Positions 21,296 to 33,428 of a DNA stretch of 64,000 nucleotides are shown piece by piece. The position numbers were made by a program, and so were the translations under genes. Under the pieces are notes generated by a model. It was given only the letters and a program-made list of their open reading frames with translations. It was not told the origin of the DNA and did not search any database. Positions within the stretch are counted from its first letter, which is position 1; each line of letters starts with the position of its first letter. Source of the DNA: Takakia lepidozioides (lineage: Eukaryota; Streptophyta; Takakiopsida; Takakiales; Takakiaceae); NCBI GenBank assembly GCA_030704615.1, contig CM060732.1:30175053-30239052 (forward strand), in the 5' to 3' direction.

Positions 21296-21526
21296 AGGTG
21301 CTTCTCCAACTCTTATTTTTCCAATGTTAATATCTTCCATCTGGAACATATCCACACATGCGTATATAACTTAAAAAACCAAATGACCATCAAAACTGGA
21401 AGTTGGGGATGAGGCTTATAAAAGTTGAGATGGTCACTTGTTTTTTAAGGATTTCTGCACACATATGTGGATCTGTTCCAAGTGGAGAATATTAACATAT
21501 TGGATAAAGTGGACATGGAGAAGCAC
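21296..21526. repeat. Inverted repeat 4 (arms about 95 bp)
   Basis: GGTGCTTCTCCA, CCAATGTTAATAT, GGAACATATCCACA and AATGACCATC on the left are mirrored by GATGGTCACTT, TGTGGATCTGTTCC, ATATTAACATATTGG and TGGAGAAGCACC on the right. Confidence 0.75.
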
Positions 21527-21529
21527 CGC

Positions 21530-24120
21530 ATTACGAGGCATGAGACACTACAAAAAGAGCTTCAAAAGGCATACCATGTAACAGGTCCCAGTATAATCGA
21601 AGACGAAACCCCATTCATTCAATGGGCGATTGAATGGTTGTGTAGTGAGAATGCAGGGGAGTGACATTGAAAATTTTGTTACTTGCTCAGATTCTTCATT
21701 TCCACAAGAAAGGGCCCTAGTACCAATGTGAAAATAGGTTGAGTTGTCCCTGCAATTTATTCCATACATGTTTCTAGGTTACATCATGGGAACGATGGGG
21801 AACTCTTGGCCAGGATGAAAGTGACTAAGTCGTGACCAGACGTATTTTCATCCGGGCGATGAATGGATTACATCCATGCTTACTGGATGACTCCCAGGAA
21901 CGAGGACAAAGGATCCTGTGCCAAGGATGCAATGAATTTGTGATTAACTCTGTTAATGAAACCTAGCACGTTTTCCGTTCGTGAAAGTGGATGACTTTCA
22001 TCACTGGCGGTTACCCTAGAAATGTGGGACAAGGAAGACGAAGGGGCAGATGACGGGGGCTCTGAGCAGATGTTGCGAACAGTGGAATTAGCAGGGCATT
22101 GTGTCAAGGGCGATTGCATCTACGCTGAGGCATCTGGCTTGCATTAAGGGAAGTGTTAATGTAGAGGATAAGGGCACAGCTTGGTAATCTGTGCAGCAGG
22201 GAAAGCGGTGCCGCCATCTTCTTGGTAATGATCGATTTCTGGAGGATATGCTTATAGGGAGATCGGCGTGGCATGCGATGGAGCAATCAGTTAACAGGTG
22301 GTGCCATCGCTGCTATGATGAATGGGTAGCTTAGGGTTTGTTGGAGGATAATCGTGCAGGGAACAGCTAGGTAATTTGTGCTCAAGCCAGGTGAAGGGAG
22401 GCGGTGCAGTAATCGTTTCATAGCTTTGAAGAAAGGGAGTGCTGCAGGACGATTCATGAAGGGCAAGGGAAGTAATATCATGTGCTACTGACAGAAGTAA
22501 TGAAGGCATAGAGGCGGTGCTCTGCCAGGGAATCACAATCAAATGCTAGTTAAGGTGAAGGAACAGCTCGACATGACGAGCATCTGCCAGAGGTAGGGTG
22601 TGCAAACTGATACTGCCGCCATTGCATTCATGTGCGATTATTGAAAGCTGCACTTGTGGGAGAAGCAATTGCTGCCAGATGACGGGCAACGATGGGATTA
22701 CTGACTTGGCCACATGTTGACTGGTGCAATCGCCAGAATGAGGGCATTGGCTTGTGGACAGTGAATTAGGTTAATCTGTAAATAAGGAGGCAAAGAGTGA
22801 AATGTACAGAGCAAGAAGCTTTCAGATGATGACTGTCTTCTTGTTATCATATCAGATCTTAGGGTAGATTAGCAGAGATGGTGGGATAGGGTAGTTAGTT
22901 GGCAAGCGACAGGGTTACTGCCATGGGCTGAAGCAGAGCCGTCATGACTCACTGAACGCTTGAATCGACAAATATCTGAAAGGTGGAGTGGCAGAGCGAT
23001 GACAGGATCTGACATGCATAGATCTTTGTTTTTACAACGTAGCATTCAGACGACAAGAGGAGTTAGGGTAGCTGCTGACAGAGATGGTGAGGTGCCATTT
23101 CGGGCAGGCAATCCCACCGCTTTACCTGGAGTATAAGACAGCTAAGTTCGTAGATGCATGGCTCTTCTCTCAGACTTAGGAATAGAGGCTTCTTCTTCTT
23201 CCACTTAGGAATAGTTGCTATGGAATTTTGGTAGAGACACTCTCAATGGAAATGAGAGAGACAGAAAAAGATTTTGGAAAATGGAATGGAGACTTCTGGA
23301 ATTCATACCAGTCCTGGTGGTAGAGAGAAAGTGAGGCAGGGTGGAAGTTATGTGGAGTGCTGCAAGAAGTTGGGAAGTCAGTTCTTAACATATGATGTTT
23401 CCTGTTTTGGGAGGATGTGAATGAGGGAGAGTAAAGAAGAAGTGCGCCCATGACTTACAATGAGGGCAGCATGCATATAATTAGGTTAGGCAGTAGCATT
23501 TTCAGAGAGAATGAATCAGGTGGAAGTAAACCTGTTGGCTGCTGATTGCATGATATACTTAGAAGAATGCAGGGCTGAGGCCTGCAACAGAGAAGATCAC
23601 TTGAGGGTGATTATTGGTAGCCCATTTGTATCTACAAGAAAGGATTGAGAGGGTTGAAAGTGTCATATGTCCTTGATGCAAAGGGATGGGGAAAAGAGAT
23701 CTTGAAAGAGGAATGGTGGATCATCAAAGTGAGGCTATGTGTGTGGAAAACCCAGGTTGTAGTTGAACCAGTGACCACAAAACTTGATGTGTATTTCATG
23801 GAACTGGCCTGTCAGTATTATCAAGTGATTGCCATTCATGGGTGCTGGCTAACCTGATTTTGTGATAATGTATGTGTTGAAACATTTAGGAAACAGAACC
23901 CTGGCATATGCAATACCCTGTTTATAAATGAGCCAAATTATAAATTAGAGAAACTTCTCAACCCCTGTCCATGTCTTCCCTTCCGCTGCGGCGTGGATAA
24001 GGCTACCCAATCTCTGATCATGAATAGAGTAGAAGTAATTACCTGTGGTGTGAGTCATAGGGCAGTAAGGGTATATTTGGGTAAGGAACAATTTAGGAGT
24101 TAACTAGAAGGGGATTTATG
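21530..24120. other. Non-coding interior of the hAT element
   Basis: No recognisable gene. The plus strand is purine-biased from about 22000 to 23850, and the open frames are short. I see no domain, splice-site pattern or RNA gene. Confidence 0.4.
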
Positions 24121-24129
24121 CCCCATTCT

Positions 24130-24490
24130 TTTCACACTACAGTTGCCCATCCAAATGATTTTCGTTTGGTTTTCAATCTTTGCCACTATGTTCAACATAC
24201 CATGTATTAGGTCCCGGACTAATATCAGATCAATCGAAATTCATTCAATGGCTCAACGGATGGTTGGCCATCGAAATGATTTTGTTTCGCTTTGAGACTT
24301 GGCCACTATGTTCAATGTGCCATGTAAGAGGCCCCAGAGTAATATGAGATCAATCGAAATTCGTTCAATGGGCCAACGGATGGTTGCCCATCCAAATGAT
24401 TTTCGTTCGCTTTGAAACTTGGCCAGTGTGTTCAATGTACCCTCTGATACGTCCCAGTGTAATACAAGATCAATCGAAAATCGTTCGATT
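24130..24490. repeat. Tandem repeat, three units of about 117 bp, block A
   Basis: Each unit contains CAACGGATGGTTGCCCATCC, then GATTTTCGTTCGCTTTGA, then GATCAATCGAAATTCGTTCA, with substitutions between units. A second block with the same units lies at 25140-25490. The two blocks are nearly identical over about 250 bp (24230-24480 and 25241-25491), which implies a later segmental duplication of the array. Confidence 0.8.
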
Positions 24491-25139
24491 GTCCAATGAG
24501 GCGTTCACTTGTCATCTTGTTTTTGTTCAATGCGAAAAAGAAATCCTGCAATGCGTGCACGGCTATTGCACCCATTGAACAGATGTGGTTGAAGCCCCTC
24601 TTTTGCCCGCATGTGCTTGAACATGTGTGCGACACATGTGCGGAGACACAACAGACGAATAAATCATTTGCCTCCCCATCGACGCGCTCCCCCCTCAAGC
24701 CATTCCACAATTTATTTGAATTTAAATTTATTTTAAGCCAATAAATAAGTTTACACTGCCTTTTAGTGGGGGTTTCTGGCACGTATCGATTTTGTTTTTG
24801 GCTCAATTTTGTTCTGCGGCTTCCAGCATCCCACGACTACTCCCCCGCCAAAATTTGGACCAATCAAAAATGCCCCCCAAAAAAAGTGTTCTCTTTCGCT
24901 CACTATTGCAGAACTCTCTATGAAAAGTGCAAAAAATAGAACACAAATCAAGTTTGGAGTGCAAAACAGGGAGAGAAACTGTGGTTTTGGGTCCAAATGA
25001 ATTTTGATCGCTCCCAAATTTGGCACGCACGTTGCATATGGCTACATTACACGCCCCATTAAAAAACAGAATGAAAAAAAAATTGTGAGCACGCGAAACA
25101 CAGTCCAACAAGTCCCAAAGCAATAGCAGCTCCAACAGA

Positions 25140-25500
25140 ATACATTCAACGGGTGAACGGATGGTTGCCCATCCAAATCATTTTTGTTAGCTTCCAAACT
25201 TTGCCAGCACGTTCCAGACAGGTCTCGGACTAATATCAGATCAATCGAAATTCATTCGATGGCTCAACGGATGGTTGGCCATCGAAATGATTTTGGTTCG
25301 CTTTGAGACTTGGCCACTATGTTCAATGTGCCATGTAAGAGGCCCCATAGTAATATGAGATCAATCGAAATTCGTTCAATGGGCCAACGGATGGTTGCCC
25401 ATCCAAATGATTTTCGTTCGCTTTGAAACTTGGCCAGTGTGTTCAATGTACCCTCTGATACGTCCCAGTGTAATATGAGATCAATCGAAATTATTTTGTG
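25140..25500. repeat. Tandem repeat of the same 117-bp unit, block B
   Basis: Same units as block A, again about three copies, in the same orientation. The intervening 24500-25130 is unrelated AT-rich sequence without a recognised gene. Confidence 0.8.
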
Positions 25501-26269
25501 CTTTGAGAACTTTGTGGGTATGTTCGTAGAAATATCATAGATTTTGCGAAATGATTATGAAATACGTAGGGACCAGGCGAAATTTGTTTGGAAGAGGACC
25601 GTTCGTAACTCGTTATAACTTATTTGTTAACATCAATTTTCCTTGTTCTCCAGCTTTCGGAGTTCATTGCAAATACCCATATACACGTCATGACCAAATA
25701 TGACACCATTGTAAATTTGTTTACAGGGTGAACTACTTCTTCCCCATCACACAAGTGTAAATGTGAATAAAACGCTGCTCATGCAATTGAAATTGGCAGG
25801 TGCCGCACATGTGCATTGTGTATTAACAAAATTGGTGATATTCAAACTTGGCGGAATGTCATCACTGTGTTTTCCAACAATATTCAAGGTACAACAAAAA
25901 TGCATATTATATATATACTATGCTGCCAGTCATTCAAAGCCTAATCGTCACTGTCCGAGGATGTGGAATTTGATGTTGTGGCCTAATTTGCACTGCCAAT
26001 TGCCAGAGCTTGCGACCATGATCTCGTGGTCAATGAGGGGCCCAATGACATGTGATCAATTATGGCCTGCATCTGCCTACTTCGCGGCGAAAGTTGACTT
26101 TCTTCTTCACTCTCACGACGTGGCGGAGGTGGATCGAGAACAAGTGCTCGGGCTGCATGCAAATCGGCAACGAGGCCGTCCACATTCGGCAATACAGCCC
26201 CCGAAACACGATGATAACGGTCTGTCCATAATCACCTCCATTTCTCTACAACTGCCTTGATGGTACTTT

Positions 26270-26445
26270 AATAAACGACCGCCAACATAGGCGGTCGCTT
26301 CATTTTAAAAAAATAAAAAAATAAAAGCGACCACCAGCATTGGTGATCGCTTCATTTTCAAAACATTTAGAATAAATAAACGACCGTCAACGTAGGCGGT
26401 CGCTTCATTTTCAATTTTTTTGAAAAAATAAGCGACAACACATAC
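26270..26445. repeat. Middle palindromic array, three units
   Basis: Three palindromes of the GCGACCGCC/GGCGGTCGC type with diverged arms (ACGACCGCC, GCGACCACC, ACGACCGTC variants) lie about 230 bp beyond the C-terminal end of the minus-strand transposase. They could be an internal transposase site or a relic of an earlier element end. Confidence 0.75.
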
Positions 26446-26679
26446 ACGGTCAATACTCATAGTGACAATGATCACATTGGTATTACTTCAGTACAGAAAT
26501 ATAAACATGTCCACTAAAAAGTACTGATGCATGCCTACACCTATTTTGCTTCAATTCCTTCTACTGCTTCGACGGTGGGACGAAGAAGATCCTAATCCTA
26601 ATGCTCCGATGGGTTGAAAATCCGGGTCACCCTTGACTTCATCACCGTTGCCATGATCAGTGCTGGAATCGTCCTCCCT

Positions 26680-29500
26680 ATCCGACCTCATATGTCCAGG
26701 CCTTTGAATCTGCAAGCGACCTCGAACCACATTTAGTTCTCTCTGAGGTCGACTCCCGCTCCGGTCTTGAATACCATCTAGTATCTGGCCTGTTTGTGGG
26801 CCGATCGCCTACAAAAAGTTGGACTGTTCTCTGTCGTTTATGGACTTGGGACGCAATCGAAGGTGGTCTCAAAGGAGGTACCGGAGGGGGGACTGCCCGA
26901 GATGGACCGGCATTAGATGGTCCGGCATGTGAGGAACCACGGGTCTGCTGCGCAACACGTCGGTTAAGGTGGAATTTTAGTGGCAGGTTGTCACCATCCG
27001 AGGCTTCAACTTCCGCCCGGTCCAATGCAGCAGAATGATGCATGCGTGTGGAAAACAGATCAATCCTGTTGCTCCTTAATGCCCGTTGTGTTGATGGGGA
27101 GCTGGATCGGTTTTGGCATTGTGGTAGAGCTGGTCGTATCGGTGAGACATGATCCCGTCCCGTCGACTGTACAATGGGTTCGACACCATCATTTGTATGA
27201 ACAGGGTTGTGTACGTCGATCGGTCCTGGTAGTACATCACCCCTAAGCTTCATTGGGGCACTACCGGTGGCTTCAGCGTGTAGTGGGGGACGAGGGTCGA
27301 CCCCAACTTCATTTTGAGGACCATATTCTGGGGATGACACAATTGCAGCTTCACCTTCATCTGCGATACGCACTTCTTTAAGAAGGTAATCAAAGGTCGG
27401 TTGGATATAAGCATCCTCCTCTGTGAATGTAAACGGGTCATACGCATTTTTGGGAGCATCATCGGATTCATCTTCACTATCGGAGGCAGATGATTCTCTC
27501 TGAGATGATTCTCTTTGAGGCTCAATATCGTCACTCATCGAATCAACCTCAGAAGCAGAGTATGCGGAATGCAAATTCCTCTCATACCATGCTGTAGCAT
27601 CATCCGCTGCCCTCTCACGTAGCAGTCGGCAATTGATATACACATACACCAATTTGTCAGCCCTCACGGGATTCAACTTGTTGCGAATCTTGTTGTGAAC
27701 AAATGAGTAACTGCTCCAATTGCGTTTGCAAGATGAGGCTGAGCACACTTGAACAAGAATATGTTTCACAATGGGAGCCAATGTTCTTGCTCAAGCTCCA
27801 ATCAGATCCCACCATTCATGTGACAGCATATTGAGCTCTTTTGGATCCGGCATGTCCTCAAAAGGGTCGCGGCGATCTGAGAAGCATTGGTACTCGGATA
27901 TAGCTCTCTCTGCATGGTTCGGCGGAGCCAGTCGCATGAGCACTCGCACGAGGCCGGCCTTGGCATCAGCGTCGTCTCGGAGCATGATATTGGCGAGCAA
28001 GAATGGATTAAGCAAAGCCCCCGCATAATACAAGTCCGTTTGAACCATCGAACGACGGTCGTAAAATGCATCCTCAGCACTGTCTGCAAGTTCAGGTTCT
28101 AAGGAGAAGGGAGGATGCCTCAAGGATTGGACGTGCTTCTCAAGATTTTGCATTAGTAACCATGCTTTGCCCATTACTGGTTGCTTTCCATCAAACTCCC
28201 ACAAGACGATTAACACTGGCTCAACCATATAAACAAAGTTTTCACATTTCTTCCAGAAATCATCGCTGCGAATGTTATTTCGAACTTTTCGACTTTTGCC
28301 CAATGACTTGGCTTTTCAGGAGTCCCGCAATGTCCGTGTGTACGCATCCCATTGAGGATCGATGATGGTGTGCTCCAGACTGCTCTTCACCGTCACCAAC
28401 CGATCCACCATCAAGAAGTTAGTGGCAAAACGAGTTTCGCCTGGATTGCGGAGGCTGTATTTGGATCGTGCCTCCTATATATTTCCAAAGGGATGTGGTG
28501 TGTGCGGATGAACGACACAACAGTCTTCACTCGCTTGACAAGTTGTTTCACCCACTGTTCTTTTCCCCAATCTTCCAAAAGGAGGTCAAGGATATGAGCA
28601 GCACAACCTTGATAGTACATATGGGGATAACGTGCCAACAACACGTCTGCAGTGTTTCTCATGTTAGCGGCATTGTCTGTGCATATTTGCACGATTCTAT
28701 CACTTCCGACCTGTTCGATGAAGTCCGTTAATAGTTGGCATTGATAACGTCAATCTTTCTTCTCGCCGCTAGTGTCGACCGCTCCTAAGAATTGTTCCCT
28801 AGCTAGACATACGAGCATGACATTGAACAACGGTCTGTTTGTGACAGAACTCCAACCATCGGCACATATAGTGCTTCCATATTTTCTGATGCACTCGCCC
28901 GTCCTATCGTTGACGTTTTGGATAAGCTCGGTCATGGCGTCTTATAGCAATCATGTGCGGAGATTGTGATAAGTCGAAGGCACGTACGTGGATCAGGACT
29001 CCGAGGTTGCTCTAACAGCAGAAACAAATGCTGGAAGCCTTGCCATATTAAATGGTATGTTGGCATCGAAGAAAAACTGCGCCCATTTTTTATCCAACTG
29101 TCTTTTCGCAGACAAGTTAAGACATTCTTGCATGGATTGCTGCCGTAATCCTCTACTCCGTTGAAGTGTAGGGGTACAAAGAGGTGTTGAAGCAGGTGTT
29201 GCTCCGGCACAACCCACTTGTCCATGGACACCCGAAGCCTCACAAGATTCGCCCTAGGTACTAATCGGGGCATCCTGACAGGAAGATGGAGTGTTCTGCT
29301 CAGAGGTCATGTCCAGATCCAAAGACATTGGAATATTGCCTCCACACTGGGCAAATTGGCTTTTTACCCGCATAGACGCTTTGGGGCATAAACCCACCCC
29401 AGCGCTCTTCACACCTTTATAGCCGAGGTGAGCGAGCAACCGATCCTTACGATAAGAAAGCTTTAATCCACATAGGTTGCACTCAACACTATCAGTGTTC
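26680..29500 (-). pseudogene. hAT transposase with BED-type finger and DUF659
   Basis: On the minus strand a zinc-finger start reads VECNLCGLKLS...LLAHLGYKG (about 29485-29400), the pattern of a BED-type finger. The DUF659 core follows: CADGWSSVTNRPLFNVML (near 28870), QICTDNAANM (near 28690) and HILDLLLEDWGKEQW. A helical region (28303-27791) leads to the C-terminal dimerisation segment SSCKRNWSSYSFVHNKIRNK (near 27720) and a long acidic Ser-rich tail (27530-26680). This domain order is that of plant hAT transposases. Frame changes and stops near 29270, 28930, 28750, 28410, 28300 and 27785 show that the copy is inactive, although some breaks could be introns. It lies inside the 13.6-kb element whose 8-bp target duplication fits its superfamily. 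Confidence 0.75.
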
Positions 29501-29856
29501 GAGATTGTCGTATACCAAGGGCTTCATTCCTCCCTCATCTTCACCCAATATCCACTCTCCTGGGACCTAGCGATGCAAGCAACAAAAAACAGTCACCTAT
29601 AAATGAACATGTTGTGAATGTAGAGTACAATGCGATAGCCCAACACTTCTACACCTGTCAGCAACCCAAGTGGGTCGATGTGGGTTGTAGTGTTGAGCTT
29701 ATACACAATCTGCTGAAGTGGCTTTGGTGGAAGTCACAACGGCAAAAGGTGCGCACCCTCCTCTTGGGCTACACTCTTGTTCAATGGAAGAGAACATTCA
29801 AAGCAACCTCAAGTGTTTGTGCCAAAAGAAGTGAGGAGCTTGGTGACCCTCCTCCA

Positions 29857-29864
29857 TTATATAT
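29857..29864 (-). promoter_or_regulatory. TATA-like box upstream of the hAT transposase
   Basis: TATATAAT on the minus strand lies about 370 bp before the zinc-finger coding start and is followed by a leader with no coding potential. The position is plausible for the transposase promoter but there is no further support. Confidence 0.3.
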
Positions 29865-29964
29865 GATCCAACAGGGTGAAAGTGAAATGAAAGTAAAATG
29901 AATACATGATAAACCAATAGCGCCCACCCAAAAAAGGCTGTACAACCATATTTGTTGTAATTTT

Positions 29965-30680
29965 GAAATTAAGCGGCCACTAATACTACGGTCCGTATTT
30001 TTATTTTTTTTATGAAAAACAAGCGACCGCCACTACTGCGGTCGCTTTTATTTCCTTTCATTTTGTGCAATTTTGCTGTCACTTTTATTTTGTATATTTT
30101 TAAATTTAAGCGATCGCCAAGATAACGGTCGTTATTTCTTTTTTTAATTCGAAAAATAAAGCGACCGCCAGTGTGACCGCCAATCTTGCTTTTATTAAAA
30201 ATAAATTTGAAGCGACCGCCAATATGGCGGTCGTTTTTTCTTTTTTTAATTCGAAAAATAAAGCGACCGCCAGTGCGACCGCCAATCTTGCTTTTAAAAA
30301 CAAACAATTGAAGCGAACGCCAATACGGCGGTCGTTTTTTTAATTTCGAAAAACAAAGCGACCGCCATAATTGGCGGTCGCGTTCATTTTGTTAATTTTC
30401 AAAAATGTATTTGCCACCGTGCGACCGCCAATATGGCAGTCGCTTGTTTTTTTTTAAAAATTAGGCGACCGCCAATACGACCGCCAATCTTGTTTTTTTA
30501 AAACAATAAATTGAAGCGATCGCAAGCATAGCGGTCGCTATTTGTTTTTCTAATTCAAAAAATAAGGCGACCGCCAATCTTGCTTTAAAAGAAAAACATT
30601 TGAAGCGACCGCCAATATGGCGGTCGCTATTTCTTTTTCTATTTTATTTCGAAAAATAAAGCGAATTGGCGGTCGTGTTC
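29965..30680. repeat. Right palindromic array, about ten units
   Basis: Irregularly spaced palindromes of the GCGACCGCC/GGCGGTCGC type are separated by AT-rich spacers with TTTTTAATTCGAAAAATAAA. Several units carry two palindrome halves in tandem. Open frames across this block come from the repeat and are not genes. Confidence 0.8.
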
Positions 30681-30849
30681 ATTTTGTTAATTTTCAAAAT
30701 GTATTTGCCACTGCCACGATTTCGGCGACGTGGCTGCTTAAGTGGCAGTATTTTACCTGATACTATTTTTACTAGAATATTCCCCGAACCTGACGTGACG
30801 GAGGTCCCATCAGCGTCAGGTCTGACGTGACCTGACGCTGATAACCGGG

Positions 30850-30857
30850 GCTAAAAT
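30850..30857. repeat. Right target-site duplication GCTAAAAT
   Basis: Exact copy of 17245-17252, directly after the element end GATAACCGGG. Confidence 0.6.
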
Positions 30858-31338
30858 AGAAACAATTACAAATGGTTGTTCAAAAACCAGTCATCATACA
30901 TTGAATAACAGGTTCTAGTCTTCTCAACCGCAATTGTAGTTTTGGAAGAATCTGTCACATAAAAGTTCAAAGGCTAGAAATTTTCAACTTACATTTTCTG
31001 AGACTTTGTGGATAATGAATATGCATGGTGAGGGATCGTTGCCAAATGTAAGGTTCATCCAGAACAAAATGGACTCATTTTCAGAGAAAACCGGAACAAC
31101 TTTCATATGGTATGATGAACAATAAGGAGCCTGACTGTGAAGAAGCAGTTAAAGCTCAAGGCTTCTCCTAGATTTCAAATGTTTTCCACAGAGCCATATG
31201 AGACTACTCTTTAGTCTTTTTCACAAGATAACCCAGGGGTTCTACATTTGCAGCTTTACACAAAACTGGGACTAACATCATCCTCAACCCTGATCAACAC
31301 CACCTGTCAACACATACAGAAAACACTTACTAAGAATC

Positions 31339-31665
31339 ATGTTTCTCCACAAGAATGTATGGACCCCACAAGGTGAAGTAACAATATGGTGGTGTGGTTC
31401 TAATTATATAGCTACCACAATGGGCCTGCAAGATTTAGAGCGGGTTACTAATCTGAATATAGATGTGACAATCAGTAGCAGAAGAGGACATTATAGGGGG
31501 GGAATACTCATTGATCATTCCCACAACATACCTTACATGTTATACAAGTTTTGGGGGGATGAGATTGTTGTGCTTGAGGCCGCACATATGTATCAGAACC
31601 TCCCGTATGATACTTTTTCAGCAAATCCTTCAGGAAGAAGATTTGCATTGAGAACGTCATCTTGA
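31339..31665 (+). CDS. Uncharacterised open frame (108 aa)
   Basis: The frame starts at ATG 31339 and contains ISSRRGHYRGGILIDHSHNI and YKFWGDEIVVLEAAHMY. I do not recognise a family. Composition looks protein-like and no repeat underlies it, but there is no supporting neighbour, no promoter signal I can point to, and no second exon. It may be a fragment of a decayed gene. Confidence 0.2.
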   Translation: MFLHKNVWTPQGEVTIWWCGSNYIATTMGLQDLERVTNLNIDVTISSRRGHYRGGILIDHSHNIPYMLYKFWGDEIVVLEAAHMYQNLPYDTFSANPSGRRFALRTSS

Positions 31666-31679
31666 GTCATCTCAAACTG

Positions 31680-32524
31680 GCTGGAAGCTTGTTGAAATTG
31701 GACAAGGTGTCCAAGACCTTCAACAAATTATCTCTCGTCACATTGGTCATTGTTTCCACTGATTGGTCTAAGAGGAGTCGTAACTTTGGATCGGAGGCAG
31801 CTCCGAGAGAAGGAGCATGGCTCTTCTGACGGATGGCAGTCGAAAAAGATGAGCTACGCCATTTCTGTCGGTGGTGGCCTTAATAAGATGCGTTTAAGTA
31901 TGATGACATTTCGGTGCGAAGCTCCTTCGCTACTTCTTCAATGCTTCTGTCCTCTAAAAATCGGAAATCCTCTCTCAAGTAGATCCTGGACATACTTTCT
32001 CTCAGCACTCTCCAGATAGTACTCACACTAGTCCTTGTCTAGACTGTTACACTTGGGATACCGGTGAAGATACCAGATCAGATCCTGGTATGACACCAGA
32101 TAGAGACCTTTTGCAAAAGGGCCAAAAGGTACTGCATGCTTAAGTGAGGCATCACGCTGCAAATGAAAGGAAAGCCTCATCTAAAGGCTCTCCACGACAT
32201 CTACAGCGGCTACCAACTTCAGATTCCAAAATCTGAAATCTGTCCATACCTGGTACTCGTATTTCCAGAGTTCATAGAAACTCGGAGAATCCAAGTTACC
32301 TCCTCGCACAGTTTCTTCGTCCATGCCTTCAACGGTTTAGTTCCACAGCCTGTCTTCTTCATGGATATTAGCGTTGAGATTCCATCCTCCTCCTCCAACT
32401 TCAGTGAGGCCAATGCCTCATTTGATAGAGCGTTAGATTCCATCTTGTAAATTTCGACACAAGGATCCATGCTCGCTAAGAGCTCTTGTAATTGGCGCTT
32501 TGATTGGGGAGTCGTCAAGCTCAA
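31680..32524 (-). pseudogene. Possible multi-exon gene fragment of unknown function
   Basis: The minus-strand frame 32524-32219 (SKRQLQELLASMDP, ALSNEALASLKLEEED, TKPLKAWTKKL) looks protein-like and helical. A further piece around 31985-31880 (REDFRFLEDRSIEEVAKEL) and another at 31800-31690 (DQSVETMTNVTRDNLLKVL) follow in the same direction, separated by stops. They could be exons of one gene. I do not recognise the family and could not fix splice sites. Confidence 0.25.
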
Positions 32525-32529
32525 AAACT

Positions 32530-33425
32530 ACACTGGGATGCATCCTTGCATAAGGACCTTCATTGTTTCCTCCTCCTGTCACAGTTAAAGCCATACATCT
32601 CACACGGACAATCTCACACTATGAGCAATCGACAACAAAAGAGAAGCGTGAGAGAACAACACGAGAAGAAAGCTCAAAGGTGTATGCGGGTGTATGCAAA
32701 TATCCAAGTGGAATTGTTTTTTATTTTTCTGTTTTTGGTAAAGACACCGCACCCTTTCTAAAACAAAAAAACAAAACAAAAAAAAAGACACAAGATGACA
32801 TATATTAGGAGGAAAAGACTTTCAAAAGAAAAGAAAAAAGAAGACAAAAGCCCACATGGTTACCAATAGGAGGATTGGGGATGTGGATCCGCGCTTTTTA
32901 GAATGAGTTTTGGCGTTAAAGACTTCCAACAGATAAATATTAAATTTGTGGATCTTTTCATCCATCATTTCCTACTAGTAGCTGAGAGTCAAGATAAATT
33001 CTATTTTGGATGCTCAAATTGTCGATATGCCATTGGTCCCACTTTTAAAGCCAAACAATTTCTTAGCAATTTTTTCTACAACAACTTCCATAGCATATAA
33101 AAAGAGCATTCACATGACAACAATATGTATACAAAGATGGAAGATAGGACCAGAGCGACTCACCATGGTGTCCACAATCATGCGTCAAGGTGTTCAATGT
33201 CTATTTCCAATTATTTGAAATGTGAAAGCGTTGAGGAGGCATTTGGCAGCAATGAGTGTAGGCAAAGTGGTCAATTGCTGAGAGAGAGGCGAAGGTTTTG
33301 AATATCCATTTTCATAGTGTATATGGTCTTCCACCCTATCTTTTGCCGAGACTTCAAATTCCTTACTAGCTTTCGAGTGTGTGTTGGACTTCTTATTGAC
33401 ACATTACTGCGAGAGGCAGATATAA
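32530..33425. other. No gene recognised
   Basis: AT-rich DNA with A-tracts near 32765-32790. Open frames are short and unremarkable. Upstream exons of the root-cap-protein fragment might lie here but none could be identified. Confidence 0.35.
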
Positions 33426-33428
33426 GAA

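Larger units (their letters stand above)
17253..30849 (-). mobile_element. 13.6-kb hAT-type transposon with cargo
   Basis: The left end is CCTAGTTGTCA and the right end, read inward, is CCCGGTTATCA; 8 of 11 positions match and the three differences are transitions. Both ends are followed by TGACGTGACG/CGTCACGTC-type words. GCTAAAAT is duplicated on both sides. Palindromic GCGACCGCC arrays lie near both ends (17490-17880 and 29965-30680) and just after the transposase (26270-26445). The transposase is a DUF659/hAT protein on the minus strand (26680-29500). A plus-strand kinase-like gene (18472-19759) and a cluster of long hairpins (20.1-21.5 kb) fill the rest. The short imperfect TIRs fit an old copy. 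The ninth base before the octamer is also shared, so a 9-bp duplication cannot be excluded. Confidence 0.6.

Noticed and set aside
21547-21560. CACTACAAAAAGAGC, similar to a CACTA terminus
   Set aside because: No inverted partner, target duplication or subterminal repeats nearby; it lies next to hairpin 4 inside the hAT element.
26796-27246. Plus-strand open frames opposite the hAT transposase tail
   Set aside because: They are antisense shadows of the acidic C-terminal tail of the transposase.
29969-30307. Minus-strand open frames with repeated basic peptides
   Set aside because: They are translations of the palindromic array, not genes.
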